From NCBI GenBank assembly GCA_963969395.1, contig OZ017795.1:39227063-39291062 (forward strand): a stretch of DNA of 64,000 nt, in the 5' to 3' direction. Below the pieces are notes generated by a model that did no database searches, was not told where the DNA came from, and was given only the letters and a program-made list of their open reading frames with translations. This DNA is from Pseudoscleropodium purum (Eukaryota; Streptophyta; Bryopsida; Hypnales; Brachytheciaceae). This document shows, one piece after another, positions 38,627 to 51,333 of this stretch (the first letter of the stretch is position 1; the number at the start of each line of letters is the position of its first letter). Both the position numbers and the translations under genes were made by a program.

Positions 38627-40186
38627 ATGGCGACGGACATGTTCACCGTGTCGCACACGGTGGGGCGGGTGCTGTGTTGCATGTGCGGGGTGGCGATGCC
38701 ACCGAACGCTGCCAACATGTGCGTTACCTGCCTGCGTTCTCAAGTGGACATCACCGAGGGTTTGCAAAAACTGGTCACGGTTCTGTACTGTCCGGAGTGC
38801 GGCCGTTACCTGCAGCCGCCGCGGACTTGGGTGAAGGCGGAGCTCGAGTCGAAGGAGCTTCTGACGTTCTGTATCAAAAGGTTGAAGAATATCAACAAGG
38901 TGCGACTGGTGGATGCGGGATTCATTTGGACAGAGCCGCACTCGAAACGGCTTAAAGTGAAACTGAAAATTCAGAAAGAGGTGATCAACGGGGCGATTCT
39001 GGAGCAAGCGTACGTAGTAGACTACACGGTGGAGGATCATATGTGTGAGAAATGCTCGCGACTGGCGGCGAATCCCGACCAGTGGATCGCTTGCGTGCAA
39101 GTGAGGCAAAAGGTAGAGCACAAGAGAACCTTCTTCTTCCTGGAACAGCTAATTATCAAACATGCGGCCGCCGCTTCAGCTGTAAACATCAAGCAGATTC
39201 ATGATGGCATGGATTTTTATTTCGCAAACAAGAGTCACGGCTTGAAACTCCTCGACTTCTTGTCCAACGTGGTTCCCACCAGGAGCAGGCATGACAAGCA
39301 GCTGGTCTCTCACGACACCAAGTCCAACACGTACAATTACAGATTCACCATGTCGGTGGAGATTTGCCCTGTGTGTAAGGATGACCTAATCTGTTTACCT
39401 CAGAAAGTAGCTGCGAGTTTAGGCAACATCGGTCCTCTGGTCCTGTGTCTTCAAGTCTCCAATAGTCTATTGCTCCTGGATCCTCAGACTTTGCGAACTG
39501 CTTACATGGATTCCAATCAGTACTGGAGAACCGGATTTCGACCTCTCCTTTCATCCAAGCAACTTGTTGAGTACGTCGTTTTAGACATTGAGAGTGAGCC
39601 TGGTGTGTCGTCCCGCGTTGGGCGGTATACATTAGCTGAAGTGCAGGTGGCGAGGAAATCCGATTTCGGTAAGAATGATACTACTTTCATGGCACGCACG
39701 CATCTAGGTCATCTACTGAACGTCGGAGACTTTGCCTTGGGGTATGATTTGTATGGAGCCAACCTTATAGATCCGGAATTGGAAAAGTACCGCAACTTGG
39801 CGATTCCAGATGTAGTGCTTGTAAAGAAGAGCTATGAGGAGAAGCGGGCGAGGAGACGTGGGAAGCCAAGGCCGTGGAAGCTCAAGGCCTTGGACATGGA
39901 GATCGATCCCAGTGCTCTCAGGCAAGACCCTGAGAAGGCAGTTGGGGAATACGAGAAGTTTTTGGAAGAGATTGAGGAGGATCCAGAGATGCGCGGCAAG
40001 ATTGCCCTCTACCGGGATGCTAACTACAGGGCACAATCTGAAACGGCTTCCATGATCGATGGAGATGGTGATGAGCCTCCCTCGGTGCCCTTGGAGGAGT
40101 TGTTAGCGGATCTTCGCATCGATCATGACAGCGCTGGTGGGGTCGAGTCTGAGGCTGCTGACGACGAGGATATGGACGATGCTTAG
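38627..40186 (+). CDS. NMD3: 60S ribosomal export adaptor NMD3
   Basis: A single exon of 519 residues encodes NMD3, which binds nascent 60S subunits and bridges them to the exportin CRM1/XPO1 for nuclear export. The start at 38627 lies in AGCCATGGCG, and the upstream frame has no ATG. The zinc-binding N-terminus shows paired cysteines: CCMCG, MCVTC, YCPECGRYLQPP and CEKCSRLAANP. The middle contains FANKSHGLKLLDFLSNVVPT and RSRHDKQLVSHDTKSNTYNY, then EICPVCKDDLICLP. The acidic C-terminus (EELLADLRIDHD...DDEDMDDA) is where the family carries its export signal. Length and order are normal. Lack of introns is notable next to the intron-rich neighbours. Confidence 0.96.
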   Translation: MATDMFTVSHTVGRVLCCMCGVAMPPNAANMCVTCLRSQVDITEGLQKLVTVLYCPECGRYLQPPRTWVKAELESKELLTFCIKRLKNINKVRLVDAGFIWTEPHSKRLKVKLKIQKEVINGAILEQAYVVDYTVEDHMCEKCSRLAANPDQWIACVQVRQKVEHKRTFFFLEQLIIKHAAAASAVNIKQIHDGMDFYFANKSHGLKLLDFLSNVVPTRSRHDKQLVSHDTKSNTYNYRFTMSVEICPVCKDDLICLPQKVAASLGNIGPLVLCLQVSNSLLLLDPQTLRTAYMDSNQYWRTGFRPLLSSKQLVEYVVLDIESEPGVSSRVGRYTLAEVQVARKSDFGKNDTTFMARTHLGHLLNVGDFALGYDLYGANLIDPELEKYRNLAIPDVVLVKKSYEEKRARRRGKPRPWKLKALDMEIDPSALRQDPEKAVGEYEKFLEEIEEDPEMRGKIALYRDANYRAQSETASMIDGDGDEPPSVPLEELLADLRIDHDSAGGVESEAADDEDMDDA

Positions 40187-42239
40187 TCATGGACACCAGG
40201 AAACTCTGAACCAGGAAGCCCTAAACTAGGAATGCCTTTTGCACCCATTTTGTGAGGAGTGTGCGAAATTTCAGTGCCTGCAGAGGGCATGCTCACACTG
40301 TTGCCATATCCCAGATAGGAGGTCGAGTGAAACCGTGGGCTGCTGTTATTTGTGAGTCTTGCGCATGTGATTCACAGCCATTTAGAATTGTAGACTCTAT
40401 ACTAAATGTTAGGCACAGACATTCTTCACCAGTGCACAGGTTCATAAACACATCGTCACTTGTAAACAGGGACGAGTGTATCTCATTTTTATTAGTATTC
40501 ATAGTGGAATCTGATGTTGCTGCTTGAGAGCTCTTGTAAGACCCTAACCGTCTGTGTTGTAGCTCTCCTGACTAGCTGGAGATACTCGAGTTACATTGGA
40601 GTTACATGAACTTGTAGCTGGAGTTCTCGCATATGAAATCTCTTTACACTTTTGATATGTTGCCAATATGAGCTTGATTAGGAGGCACATCAGAGCTGTT
40701 CACTGTTATGACTCTTCATTGTACCCTAAGAGGCCATGTAGCAAGATGAGTGATGCCATTTCAAATCAGATTTATTGAGCAAATATTGTCAACTGCACGA
40801 TGTTAGTTATGAGATATTATTTGTAGGCCACAGCAATCTATCAGCAACTGAAATTTTTCTCCTGTTTGACATATTGTATAATTGGTATGCCGGGTTAAGC
40901 GTCTCATGACACTGCCTGAGGTTAATTGCTTTATAACCATCAAGCCCATATCCGCTCCACCTTCCTCTCTATTGAGACACTCAAAAGAATGGGTGACCAT
41001 TTATTTTTTTAAATATACGGCCTTCGAGGGGCATAGCTAGGTTAGACTTCACCTAACGACTTTTTGTATGTTAGCAAGAAGTGTTAGCATGGGGAACCTC
41101 GTAGATTTTATCACAAGTTCCTACCACCTATCGTCACCATGGATAGTTTAAGGTCATTTTAAACCAAAATGGGTGACATTGACAATCTTGAAGGATATTT
41201 TTTGTGACTTAACCCCTAAAGATAGGAGACCATGTTTTCACCAAAAACACTCAAAAACATTCTTGAACACATATAACTGTAGGATCTTGTAGTAAGCTTG
41301 TTTAAGAACATGTGAGAAAATTTTTAGAAATTCCACCATGTAGATTGCAAGATAATAGCATTTGAAGTGACAAGTTTCCTTTTTTGGGCCTTGTGAAAAT
41401 CTGGGCAGCTGCACTTCAAAAGGTCACATTTATATGAAAAAATTTCTAAAATGGTGGTTACTCTTTGAATTCATTTTTCAAGTCAAGTTGGCTACATGCT
41501 TGAAAAATTTTAGATCATTTGGAATCATACAACATATAGGAAAAAACTAGTAAATAGAAAGAAGTAGAGAATGATTCAAAATACTAAATTATTAACAATT
41601 TATTTATGGAATTGAAAAATGCCAATCCCAATGGTTGTAATGTTGTAATAAACTATCTACTCCCAATATTTTTATTCTTTTTCAAAAATATTGAAAATTG
41701 AGTAGATAAATGACTTCAAAGTTTATTTCAGAGTAGCAATTCTATAACGACTCGCAAACTCCCATAAACTAATTTTCTTCATAACTTATGACTCATTGAT
41801 CAAAATGGAATGATTCAAAGCTTTCCAAGTTTATGTAAATCAAAAGAACCAATTTCAAATTTTAATTTCTTAAAAAAATGATTTTTAAAAAAGGTTTTTT
41901 TGTTGCCCGGGTTGCTCATCGAGCAATGAAAAGTACATATCATACAATAACTTTTTAACCATGAAGTCAAAAGTTATGAAAATTGTTGGGCCTTAAAACT
42001 ACTCCTTGGGCACATGTTATATTAAAATTTCAGCAAAAAAAATAAAAACTCCATTTGTAGTGAGTTGCCCAAAATTTCTATGTTGCCAAAAAATACAATT
42101 TGGGCATTTAGAGGTTAAACTAAATAATTTATATCTTGTCATTTCAAATACATTGTTTACAAGAAGAAAATTTAAACCAAGTTTGGAATATACATGAAAT
42201 TATTCCAAATACATGTATACACTTGCATTCTCTAATTTA

Positions 42240-42243
<4 letters not shown>

Positions 42244-42316
<73 letters not shown>
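42244..42316. repeat. (TA)n microsatellite
   Basis: An almost pure run of about 36 TA units. The 75-codon frame across it (Ile-Tyr repeats) is an artefact of the repeat. Confidence 0.95.
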
Positions 42317-42319
<3 letters not shown>

Positions 42320-43308
42320 AGAATATCTTCAAAATTATATATTGTGCATTCAAAATACATTAAATAGAAATGGATATAGAAATATACTCATAAATATTTT
42401 GTAATCAATACATGTACACAATATTTGATAATCTTGTAAAAGTATTCCTTTTTAATTTGGATTGTTTTTCTTGTACATTGAGTAGGTAATTAAACTATTC
42501 CAATTATTTTCATTTATTATAAGTGCCAATGTGTTCAATAATAATGGTACTAAATACATTGAACTAATGCTTTGCTATTCTTCATTCTATTAATAATGAT
42601 CTATCTAAGGTTTTAATATTTTACTACTGAAAATATTAGAAATGTAATTCAAATTAGGAACCCCTTCCTTCAATCTTTGAATAAGTATAATTGCAACAAT
42701 ATGAAGACTTATAGAGTAGTTGTTCTTTGCTTTACATAGGCCTCACACACCATTTCTAGATCCATTCAATGTAAGATTATTTGCACTAAAAGACCCCCCA
42801 TGGCTAAGAATCTAATGCCAAATATACTTTAATGAATTGTGTCAAGATTGCCTTAAAGTGCAAATCTCTCAACATCAACATTTTGTATATGCCTCTAATG
42901 AGTAAGCAAAAGTGACAACCAAGGGAGTTGCATCCATTTCTATTCAACACCATCCCATTTTTATAATGTAGGGAGTTCTTTAAGTATTTAAAATATGAAG
43001 TTAAACCATCATAACAAGATATTACTAACTTTACACATAGAATAACATGGTTGCAAAGAAATAGAGCCTATGGTTGTATGTCTTTTTGAAAACACTTGAA
43101 ACATGCACCTATAAGAAACACTTGAAGATTTGATTGTGATGATTTGCAAAAAAATTCAAAAATTTCTCCAAATCTTATTTTATTTTATTTTTGAAAATAC
43201 ATGATTTCCATATTTTCTACAAATAAAAAATAAACTTCAATTAAAATTTTGACTTAAATGATTAGTTAGGCATTTCTACATTAACTCTTAAATGCCAAGG
43301 CCATTTTG

Positions 43309-43480
43309 TGTCCAATGGATGATAGGGAATCAAACTATATAGAACATAAGTACAACTATTCATCTTCAAAATTTGTTTTAGAAAGAAAAAATCTTCTACA
43401 GTAGTTTGACTTGCAATGACTACTTTTACTATTTTGGAAGCTAGTGATTCACATGGTAATAGAGAAGGATGATTTTGAAG
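43309..43480. repeat. Second copy of the repeat at 45-220
   Basis: Shares, in the same order and orientation, CAACTATTCATCTTCA, ATCTTCTACA.TAGTTTGACT, GCAATGA.TACTTTT and GAT.ATGATTT-type words with 45-220. It is a dispersed non-coding repeat of unknown class. Confidence 0.65.
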
Positions 43481-43637
43481 GTCACCCCTTCCACGTTTAA
43501 GGGTTAACCACAGTCATATAACAAAAATGTTTCCTCCTTGCTCCTGGCACTAAACCCAGTTATGACACGTGGCATGCGGGTGCCGTGCGGGTAACGAAAT
43601 TCAGCGAGAAAGAACGAATGATCAACGCGGACTCTTG

Positions 43638-43684
43638 GATGAATGAAAAACAGAGGGATGAATGAAAAACAGAGGGATGAATGA
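43638..43684. repeat. Short tandem repeat upstream of the splicing factor gene
   Basis: The unit GATGAATGAAAAACAGAGG is repeated head to tail about twice, with a third partial GATGAATGAA. It lies in the promoter or leader. Function unknown. Confidence 0.8.
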
Positions 43685-43932
43685 ACACCCCAAGCGAGTC
43701 ACCAGGAAACTTCGCGTCTCTTCTGGACCTTTTCTGTTGCTTTTATTTTACTTTTTCTCTTCCCTCCCCAATATATTTCCCCTTTGTGCAGCGTCTGCAT
43801 TCTTCTCCAACTCTTCCGTCCCAGGGGCTACTTCAGTTTTGTGTGTCAATTTGCTGAGTATCGGTTGATTGCTGTGTGTGTTAGCGAGGGGAGTGATCTC
43901 ATCGTTTCCGCATCAAGGATACTGAGAGCAAA

Positions 43933-46178
43933 ATGGTAAGTTCCGGTGCCGAAACCTAACTCTATTCTGAAGCGCATGTTTGGAGTTTCGCGCGGACTAG
44001 AAACCCTAATCTGTAATCCGCAGCGCTTGTAATTCGAGAAATCTTTGCGTTTTTAACTTTCTCAGACCGTTTGTCTGCAAGGTTGGAATATTAGCGTGAA
44101 ATTCTCCTTTGTGGAGTTCTAATCAGTCGTGAATGTCATTTTTGTGTAGAGTTTCAGGGACTTTAGGAACCCTAACGCAGTTGAGTCGATGATGCGAAGT
44201 GCTCGTAATTCCATTATTCGTAGCGATTTTAGCTTTCCGCAACCGTTAATATTTGAAGTTGGAATAGCTGGCGTGTAATTCGAGTTTGTGGAATCTAACT
44301 CTGGTCGCGCTTGTGGATTTTGTTTGTCAGTCGACCTTAGCGGCTGCTCGAGCAGATAACTTCTATTACCCGCCAGAATGGACACCGGACCAAGGCGGTC
44401 TCAACAAGTTCAATGGCCAGCATGCCTTACGGGAGAGGGCCAAAAAAATCGATCAAGGGATCCTCGTTATCCGTTTCGAGATGCCATACCACATTTGGTG
44501 TGGAGGATGTAATCACATGATCGCTCAGGGAGTACGCTTTAATGCGGAGAAGAAACAAGTGGGAAATTATTACTCGACAAAGGTATGATACAACCTTAGA
44601 CAAGACCATTTGTGGTTCTATCTTCTTTCTGTTTTGAATTTTACATTTCTTTGCTCTGTAATATTCATGTTACAGTTCCGAGATTTCACTGCTGGATTGT
44701 TATGACCAATATTACGTCAACTGTTTTTTGTGTCCGACGTGGTCATCTTGATTTGGAAAGTGAAGCTAGCGTACGATAATTGTTATGCCACTTTTCATTG
44801 TTATTGAATTTTCTTGTGGTTGTTTATTCAGATATGGAGCTTCAAAATGAAAGCCCCATGCTGTGGGCAGGAAATTGTCATACAGACAGATCCAAAGAAT
44901 ACTCTCTATGTTATTATGAGCGGGGCCAAGGAGAAGACAGTAACCTACGACGAGGTTGACGCAGAAACGACTCTTTTGCCCGAGAAAGAAGGTATAATTT
45001 CCTGTTTCTTGTGTTCTTTCGGGTAACCGGAGGTAGATTTATCGGACTGAATTCTTTTAAATATTTTCGGCGGCAATATGAACTTTACACACAAGACTAG
45101 GGTATGATTAAAATTAACAATGATGTGCAATTAGGACTTGCTTGTTGTGTCAAAACCTAACTCTTACACATTTCGTGACGTTTTGGGCGTTCCTGTCCTT
45201 ACTGTCACACTATGACTGGATTGTACAGAGAGAGGAAAGTTGGCTGATCCATTTTATAAGTTGGAGCACGAGGGCGAAGACACAGCAAAGGGAAAGAAGC
45301 AGGCTCCTTTACTTGTGAGGTTGCAAGAAGCAGCGGACATGAAGCACTTTGACAGCTATGCACGGAACAAGGCACTTCGAGCTCAATTGAGGGTATGTTT
45401 CTCAACAAAGTCCGTGTCAAAGTTTGTGTCCATTATTGAGCATTGCTGTGCACGGAAGGACATTACATCTCACGCTTTACCGTGCCAATACCATGTTAGT
45501 TGCATTGGTTTGAAATGGTGTGGGAAGTAGATTTTGCATCAGCGTGATTCTAAAATGATTGAGAATTACCTGAACTTAATTTCACAACTTCTGGATACGC
45601 CTATTTGCTATTTAACTTGCCAATCATTGAATTCCTTTTGGAGCCACAAATCGTATTAGGAGTTTATTTTGTATTTGTGAACTGCATCGTTTAAGATAGT
45701 TCTTCAGTTACGTTTGGACGGCGGTTATGTTGCATCCAGACATTGTTTGGAGGTATATGTTCCTAATGCGATCTGTTGTTTTCTTCAGTCTCAAAAGAAG
45801 AGAGTAGCTGCAGAGGAAGTGGAAGCACAAAAAATGGGTCTGGCTATTAGGTTGTTGCCTCCTTCTAGAGAGGACGGTGTGCAAGCAGCAAGTGTCAAGT
45901 TTGCCAATAAATTTGGACTCAATCAAAGATCAAAGCGTGCAGCCATTCAGGCAGACTCTATCTTCTCGTCTGAAGCTTCAAAGCATTACACGACCACCTC
46001 AGGGTCAAGTCCAGCCTCTGCTCTTCGTCAGAAGCTCGACCTGCTGGCCAAGCGGAGGAGAGTGAATGCTGCAGGCGCTAAGGATATTCTCTGCAGTAAG
46101 GTGAAGCCTCTAGTCAGGGGCGTCTTTGAGAGGGAAAGACGTGACGTCAGACCTCCCGTGAAGGTGAAGCAGGCTTGA
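43933..46178 (+). CDS. YJU2B: CCDC130/YJU2B-type CWC16 family splicing factor, 5 exons
   Basis: Exons 43933-43935, 44331-44582, 44832-44991, 45229-45392 and 45789-46178 join in phase to 322 residues. The first coding exon contributes only the ATG, immediately followed by GTAAGT. The CWC16 family acts in the spliceosome around the branching step. Family blocks are RADNFYYPPEWTPDQGGLNK, LRERAKKIDQGILVIRFEMP, HIWCGGCNHMIAQGVRFNAE, KKQVGNYYSTKIWSFKMKAP, CCGQEIVIQTDPKN, YVIMSGAKEKT and DPFYKLEHEG. Two CxxC-like pairs (WCGGC and PCC) match the zinc site. The C-terminus is basic with a KRRRVN patch, likely nuclear localisation. YYPPEW and the LEHEG block point to the CCDC130 branch rather than YJU2/CCDC94. 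Confidence 0.93.
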
Positions 46179-47254
46179 TTGAGTCTTGCTTGGGATATCT
46201 GAACATTTTTGTTTTGGGAGATATTGTACATTACTTCTAGCATATTCCTCGAGAACTATTGCTCACCAACAAAGTGATGCAACGGCTGATAAGGTGTGTT
46301 GTTCATGATTGATATGTTCAGCACACCCTTGTAAATAATGAGTCTAGGTGATATTTACATGTGAAGAGTAACAACTTGAACCCACCCGTCTTGTTGTGTT
46401 CATACATGCTTTTAGATTTGTCTCAGTATGCGTATTTGTTGCTTCTGTGCCTGGTAACTGGCATTTTTTATGATTGACACCCACAAAATAAATTTGGCAC
46501 AACAGCAGTTTACTTCCACAGCACGAAGATAATTTTTACGAACTGATCATTTGCCACATTCAAATATGAGGGCAGGGTCCGAGCAGTTTTGTCCACAGTT
46601 TTCATTTGGATTCTAGGGTTTGCTTTCGTTCTATTTCTTTGGTCTTTCGTCTTTGGTTCATTTAAATTTATGCTTTCTAAACTAGCTATAATTGTGGTCA
46701 TTGACAAATTAATCATTTAGTTTTGTTTAGTGGTTTTAAAGGTCTTTATATAGAAGTTTATATTCAATTTTAATTTTAATTTATAAATTTCATATAATCT
46801 GACAAAATTGTAAACTTCAATTTTCTGAATAAAGTCATGTAACATACAACTGATACATAAAAAATATAATGAGTACTTAGAAAGGACTACTAGTATAAAT
46901 GCATTTGTTATTAATAGACATGAATGCATAGAAAATATGATTGTAAGCTTAATTAAAAAAACATATAACTTATATAATTGTACATTTCAAGGTGCTTCAT
47001 GTATCATAAATATAGAACAAATTTTTTCTTGGTTTCAAAGAAAATTTAGTGTAGGTATAATTTGTCAAAATATCTAAATTGTTCTTTTGTTGGTCCACAT
47101 AGCCTAATTAGTAGAACTACCTCTATGAGACATTTTGTTGACAAAGAGGATAATTACTCTAAAGTTTATTGATGTTGTGAAATAAAACTTCAATCTAGGA
47201 CTATATATACATGTCTAGAGGGAAGTTGCATTTTAGAAAATAACTCAAAATCAT

Positions 47255-47542
47255 TTAAATATCTGTATTGATATTGTTCTTGTTGAGTTCATTTTTGTCT
47301 TCGTCTGTTTTGTTTTCAATCATCTTCCAAATTTTGTTCCAATCTTCTTTCTCCATCTTCCTTTCAATTTCTTGTCCACTAGTTTTTTTTAATTTTTTTA
47401 ATTCAACTCCCATGAATCCAAGTCCAACTCCTACACATATAAGTCCTAATCCTATGCACACTAATCCAATATTTAATTTTTTTAAATTCAATTCAAGTGA
47501 ACGATCTTGGTAGTAGTGATCTGACATTGTTTTTACGATCAT
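47255..47542 (-). CDS. Hypothetical small membrane protein
   Basis: A 95-residue ATG-led frame on the minus strand. Residues ~20-48 form a glycine-rich hydrophobic segment (LNIGLVCIGLGLICVGVGLG) long enough for one membrane span. A charged, Lys/Glu/Asn-rich tail follows (TSGQEIERKMEKEDWNKIW). It lies alone in AT-rich DNA with no splice signals or recognised family. The non-random hydrophobic then charged layout is the only reason to list it; it may be spurious. Confidence 0.3.
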   Translation of the reverse strand: MIVKTMSDHYYQDRSLELNLKKLNIGLVCIGLGLICVGVGLGFMGVELKKLKKTSGQEIERKMEKEDWNKIWKMIENKTDEDKNELNKNNINTDI

Positions 47543-50037
47543 TGGTATAATTTATCTTTGTGTATTCAAGTTCAAATACTTTTGTGATTGAAAAAAAAAA
47601 AATTCTAACAAATTACTTTTATATAAGTTTTGTACTTTTATTAGTCCCTTAATCACTTAAAATCAAGAATTTAATGATAGTAGAAACCTTCTATATTCTA
47701 TAATTTAACAAAATATAAATTTCTAATTTTAAAATTTTAGCTTTTACATTTTTACTTTAGAACTATAGTTTATATCATAAAATTAGCATCTTGTATCTTG
47801 CAAGATTAACCATAGTTATTTTAGACCACTTGAATATATGGCTAAAGCAAGGCCAAGGTTATAAATTTACATCTTCAATTTATATTTATAACATTCTTAT
47901 TTTTGACATCTTTACAATATTGCAACTCAAAAAGAAAATTTGTACTTTTCCCAAATGACTTTGATTTTGAGTTGATGGAATCATTAGATATTATCATTTT
48001 TTCCAATAACTATTAATCTTTCAAAATATTACATGAATACAATATAATATTTTATGAAGGATGCATTCAATTTTTGATATATGCAACCATATATATGAAG
48101 CAAAAAAGGAGCTATTTGTGCATGTGCCCTATTGAATATAAATGAATAGGGGAGTTTTTCCTTCTAAGGCTTGTATGTATGTTATACCTATTATGTAATT
48201 TTGCAATTAAATATTAAAATAATAAAACATTATAAATATCTGAAGATCCTTATTTAAATTTTTACTGATTGATTTTTCTAAATAAGAAATGAAATATCTT
48301 AATGTTATATAAACACTAGAAGTCTAGTATGAGCAACAAATAACTATTGTATATGATTATGTGTAAAATATGTATTTCTTTTTAGAAATCTGAGTTTGTA
48401 TTTTCACTTCTTTCTATTTTTTTACTACATTTGAAAGTGTATTTTTGTTTCATCACTACAAAATATTGTATATGGAGGTGTCAATGTCATAGGGACTAAT
48501 GTACTTTACCACAAAATTAATAAAGAAAGCACTTTCTACAATATATTTAGTTTAGATGGAATAAGAAGGTTCATTTGTAACCACGTATTGTTGATAAAAA
48601 TAGATTCTTTACTCTAATAAAGATTGCAAGTTTTGTTACTTTTGTGAATTGAAAAAATTCACTACAACTCAACAATAACTCCCAATGGACGCAACCCATT
48701 CTTAACGACTTGAGCAGTTTCTAGTATTTGTAGGTCAGGTTTTCCAATCGTAATGTACTACAATTACATCAAGAACTGCACCATAATTAGTCATTGCTCA
48801 TGTCTTCTACATGAAAAGAGAATAGCCTACATTGCCAAAATGAGGCATAGGTTGATAATGGCATTAGAAGATTTTTGAGGGCATTGCATGCTCGTGAGTT
48901 ATCAAGTTGTGAAATCTATGGGAATCGTACTTTTGCGGTGACTATACAATAGTTTGATGTGGCTGAGACCCTACCACGTTATTTTCCCTTCTTTTTTTTC
49001 AACTTTGTTTTGAATTTTAAGATTTTTATTTTTATTTTTATTTTAAAAAAATCCTAATAGTTGGTTGTTCCCTATACGCTATGGGGGAATAGGCCCGAAA
49101 TGAACTCTTATTGCCCTCAAAACTTTCCTAATGGTTACTTCCCATATATGATACGGTGAAAGATCTAATTCCATAAATTTGTTGCATCACATATAGTTTG
49201 CCAAACCTCAACAAAATCACACATATAATTGTGAGATTTTAATCCTAAAAGAACCAAAATATTCAATTTTGGCCTCATGATTTTTCAAGCTAGTTTGCGT
49301 TGAAATTGATAGAGTTTTTTTGTTCAATTTGATGGGATTTTTTAATTGACACATGTAGTCTCTTTACTATTCAAGTGGTAGAAATCAAGGTCTCATTTGA
49401 ATTAATTTTTTATGATATTATCAATTAAAAGTTGGCCTTTTTTAAAATCTAATATCCTCCAAATGTTGGAATTTAGGTTATATGCATATTTTATTATTAA
49501 AATGGTCAAATTTATAAAAATGCTCTTCAAATTAAATTGAAGGGGATTATTTTCATAAAAAGATCCATTATTTGCATTTTATATACAAAATATTTAACAT
49601 GTTATAATTATACTAGTAGTTGAGATTAAAAATAATATGTACTCATACTTTAAGTTTGTTTGCATTAGTATAGTCAATGTATGATTATTGTACAAGATTT
49701 TAGAAGGTTGTAAATAGATAGTGAAATTAAAGTCACAAATAGGTAGGTGTTAAGATAGCGAAGTTAATTTTGGATGCTTCAAATATTTCCACATAAATAC
49801 GTATTTGTGATTTCTTAAGAAATTTATTCTTAATAAATAGTACTAGAAATAAACTAATTTTTATGAAAATTAGATGATTTCAAGAAAAACCTAAAATATT
49901 TTTTTATTCCTTCTATATAAATGATGTGTTTTACATCACATTTCAAATATGTATTTTTAAATTTGTTTTTGAAAGTAAAACACATAGACAATATTCGGAC
50001 CTTCAAAAAGATTGTATATAAAGAAGAATAAACACAT

Positions 50038-50293
50038 AATGATTATCCTATTGGGAGAGCTAAAAAGATAAAAAGTCTCAAAAAATAGGTATTTTGACAT
50101 TTTAATATTTGAAAAATAAGAATGACTAAAAGAATGAATAAATTGGCTATTTTTAACAAAGAATTATAAATATATAATAATTATCCCATTGGGAGAGCTA
50201 AAAAGGTAAAAATCTAAAAAAATAGATATTTTGACATTTTAATATTTGAAAAATAAGAATGACTAAAAGAATGAATGAACTGGCTATTTGCAA
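50038..50293. repeat. Tandem duplication of ~120 bp with 138-bp offset
   Basis: Copies at about 50038-50157 and 50175-50293 share ATTATCC.ATTGGGAGAGC, then a TATTTTGACATTTTAATATT block and AATAAGAATGACTAAAAGAA with few differences. Recent, non-coding, just outside the left end of the element. Confidence 0.85.
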
Positions 50294-50611
50294 CAATTCT
50301 ATGAGGGTAGGCATGTACCAAGAAATACACTAAAATAACATTTCTCATGTATCAATATGAATACAAAAAGATATTCACTTCAATGACTTTAATCCACAAA
50401 AACAATTAATTTTGGAATTCCTGATGTAGTACCACTAAGCCTATTAGACATCATGTTCTATTCCTTCTAATGTTTTTTTTATAAATTTTTTATAAATGAG
50501 CATTGGTGCATTTTTGTACAATAGGTAAGCTATTCCATTCCATTCACAATTATAGTCTTCAAGACTATAATTTTCTATATCATTAGAAATATTTGTTAAA
50601 TAGTTTAACCT

Positions 50612-50663
50612 ATATTTAACTAATTATGGACAATTGCACAAATTATGGACAAATTCATAGTCC
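50612..50663 (+). repeat. Left terminal inverted repeat, internally duplicated
   Basis: Contains the outer copy at 50612-50633 and a second AATTATGGACAA at 50641-50652, followed by ATTCATAGTCC. The right end has the same elements once, without the duplication. TATGGAC occurs twice and its complement GTCCATA once, so the end can form a hairpin. Confidence 0.75.
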
Positions 50664-51074
50664 ATAGCCACATTAAAAAAGGTAGAGAACATGCTTCAAA
50701 TGATTAAAAAGTGTCGGCAGCCCACCCACACCTTGTTCAGAAGAACCGAGGGTACAAAAAAAAAGTGGATTGTTGTATTTTGGACCGGTTTTTATGCAAT
50801 AGCAGAACCGGTGCCTATGACCGTGCACCCATCCCGTGTCCATTGACATATAGGCTGGCAGCCAATAAGACAGCACAGTAAAGTGCGTAAAACCAAAAAG
50901 CAGGACAACGAACATGAAAGATAGAGAAATGAGCAAATCGCCTGTGCACTAAAGATAAAACAGTTGTAACATGGTCCCCATAGGAAATTCAAATAAATGT
51001 GATTTGTCAGCAGCCAACGGACACATATTAAAAATGTCAAAACTGACTAGTCATAAGACTTATAGTCACAACCT

Positions 51075-51115
51075 ATAAGATATGAAGGCACACCCTAAAA
51101 GATATGAAGGCACAT
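51075..51115 (+). repeat. Subterminal direct repeat
   Basis: AAGATATGAAGGCACA occurs twice, 22 bp apart, in the non-coding left end of the element. Its role is unknown; subterminal repeats of transposons are often protein-binding sites. Confidence 0.7.
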
Positions 51116-51333
51116 CCACAAATGAGTAAATATTGTGGATATGCATGTAATCATCCTGAAGTGAAAACATCCTGTTCAAGAACCATGCGATCGACATGCA
51201 GCGAAGCCCTTAGTATCGGTTGGCAGCCGACACCTGCAACGAGGACTCGGATCCGTCTAGCAATGTGATGGTGACACAACTCCAGAGCTAAACTATTGTA
51301 TCGATTGGCAGCCAATAGGTCCGAGGCGATATG

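Larger units (their letters stand above)
40187..43932. other. Intergenic region, NMD3 3' flank to YJU2-type promoter
   Basis: The first ~500 bases are the NMD3 3' UTR and flank. The rest to about 43500 is AT-rich with no gene. It contains a TA microsatellite (42244-42316) and a repeat copy (43309-43480). From about 43520 to 43932 GC content rises and a CT-rich leader appears, consistent with promoter and 5' UTR of the splicing factor gene. Confidence 0.6.
46179..50611. other. Gene-poor AT-rich spacer left of the 13-kb element
   Basis: The first ~300 bases are 3' UTR and flank of the splicing factor gene. The rest is very AT-rich with only one small frame worth listing (47255-47542). A near-perfect local duplication sits at 50038-50293. 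No RNA genes seen. Confidence 0.6.

Noticed and set aside
38449..39121. Plus- and minus-strand frames over the NMD3 start
   Set aside because: Other-frame shadows of NMD3 and its leader.
42136..42363. Frame encoding Ile-Tyr repeats
   Set aside because: Translation of the TA microsatellite, not a gene.
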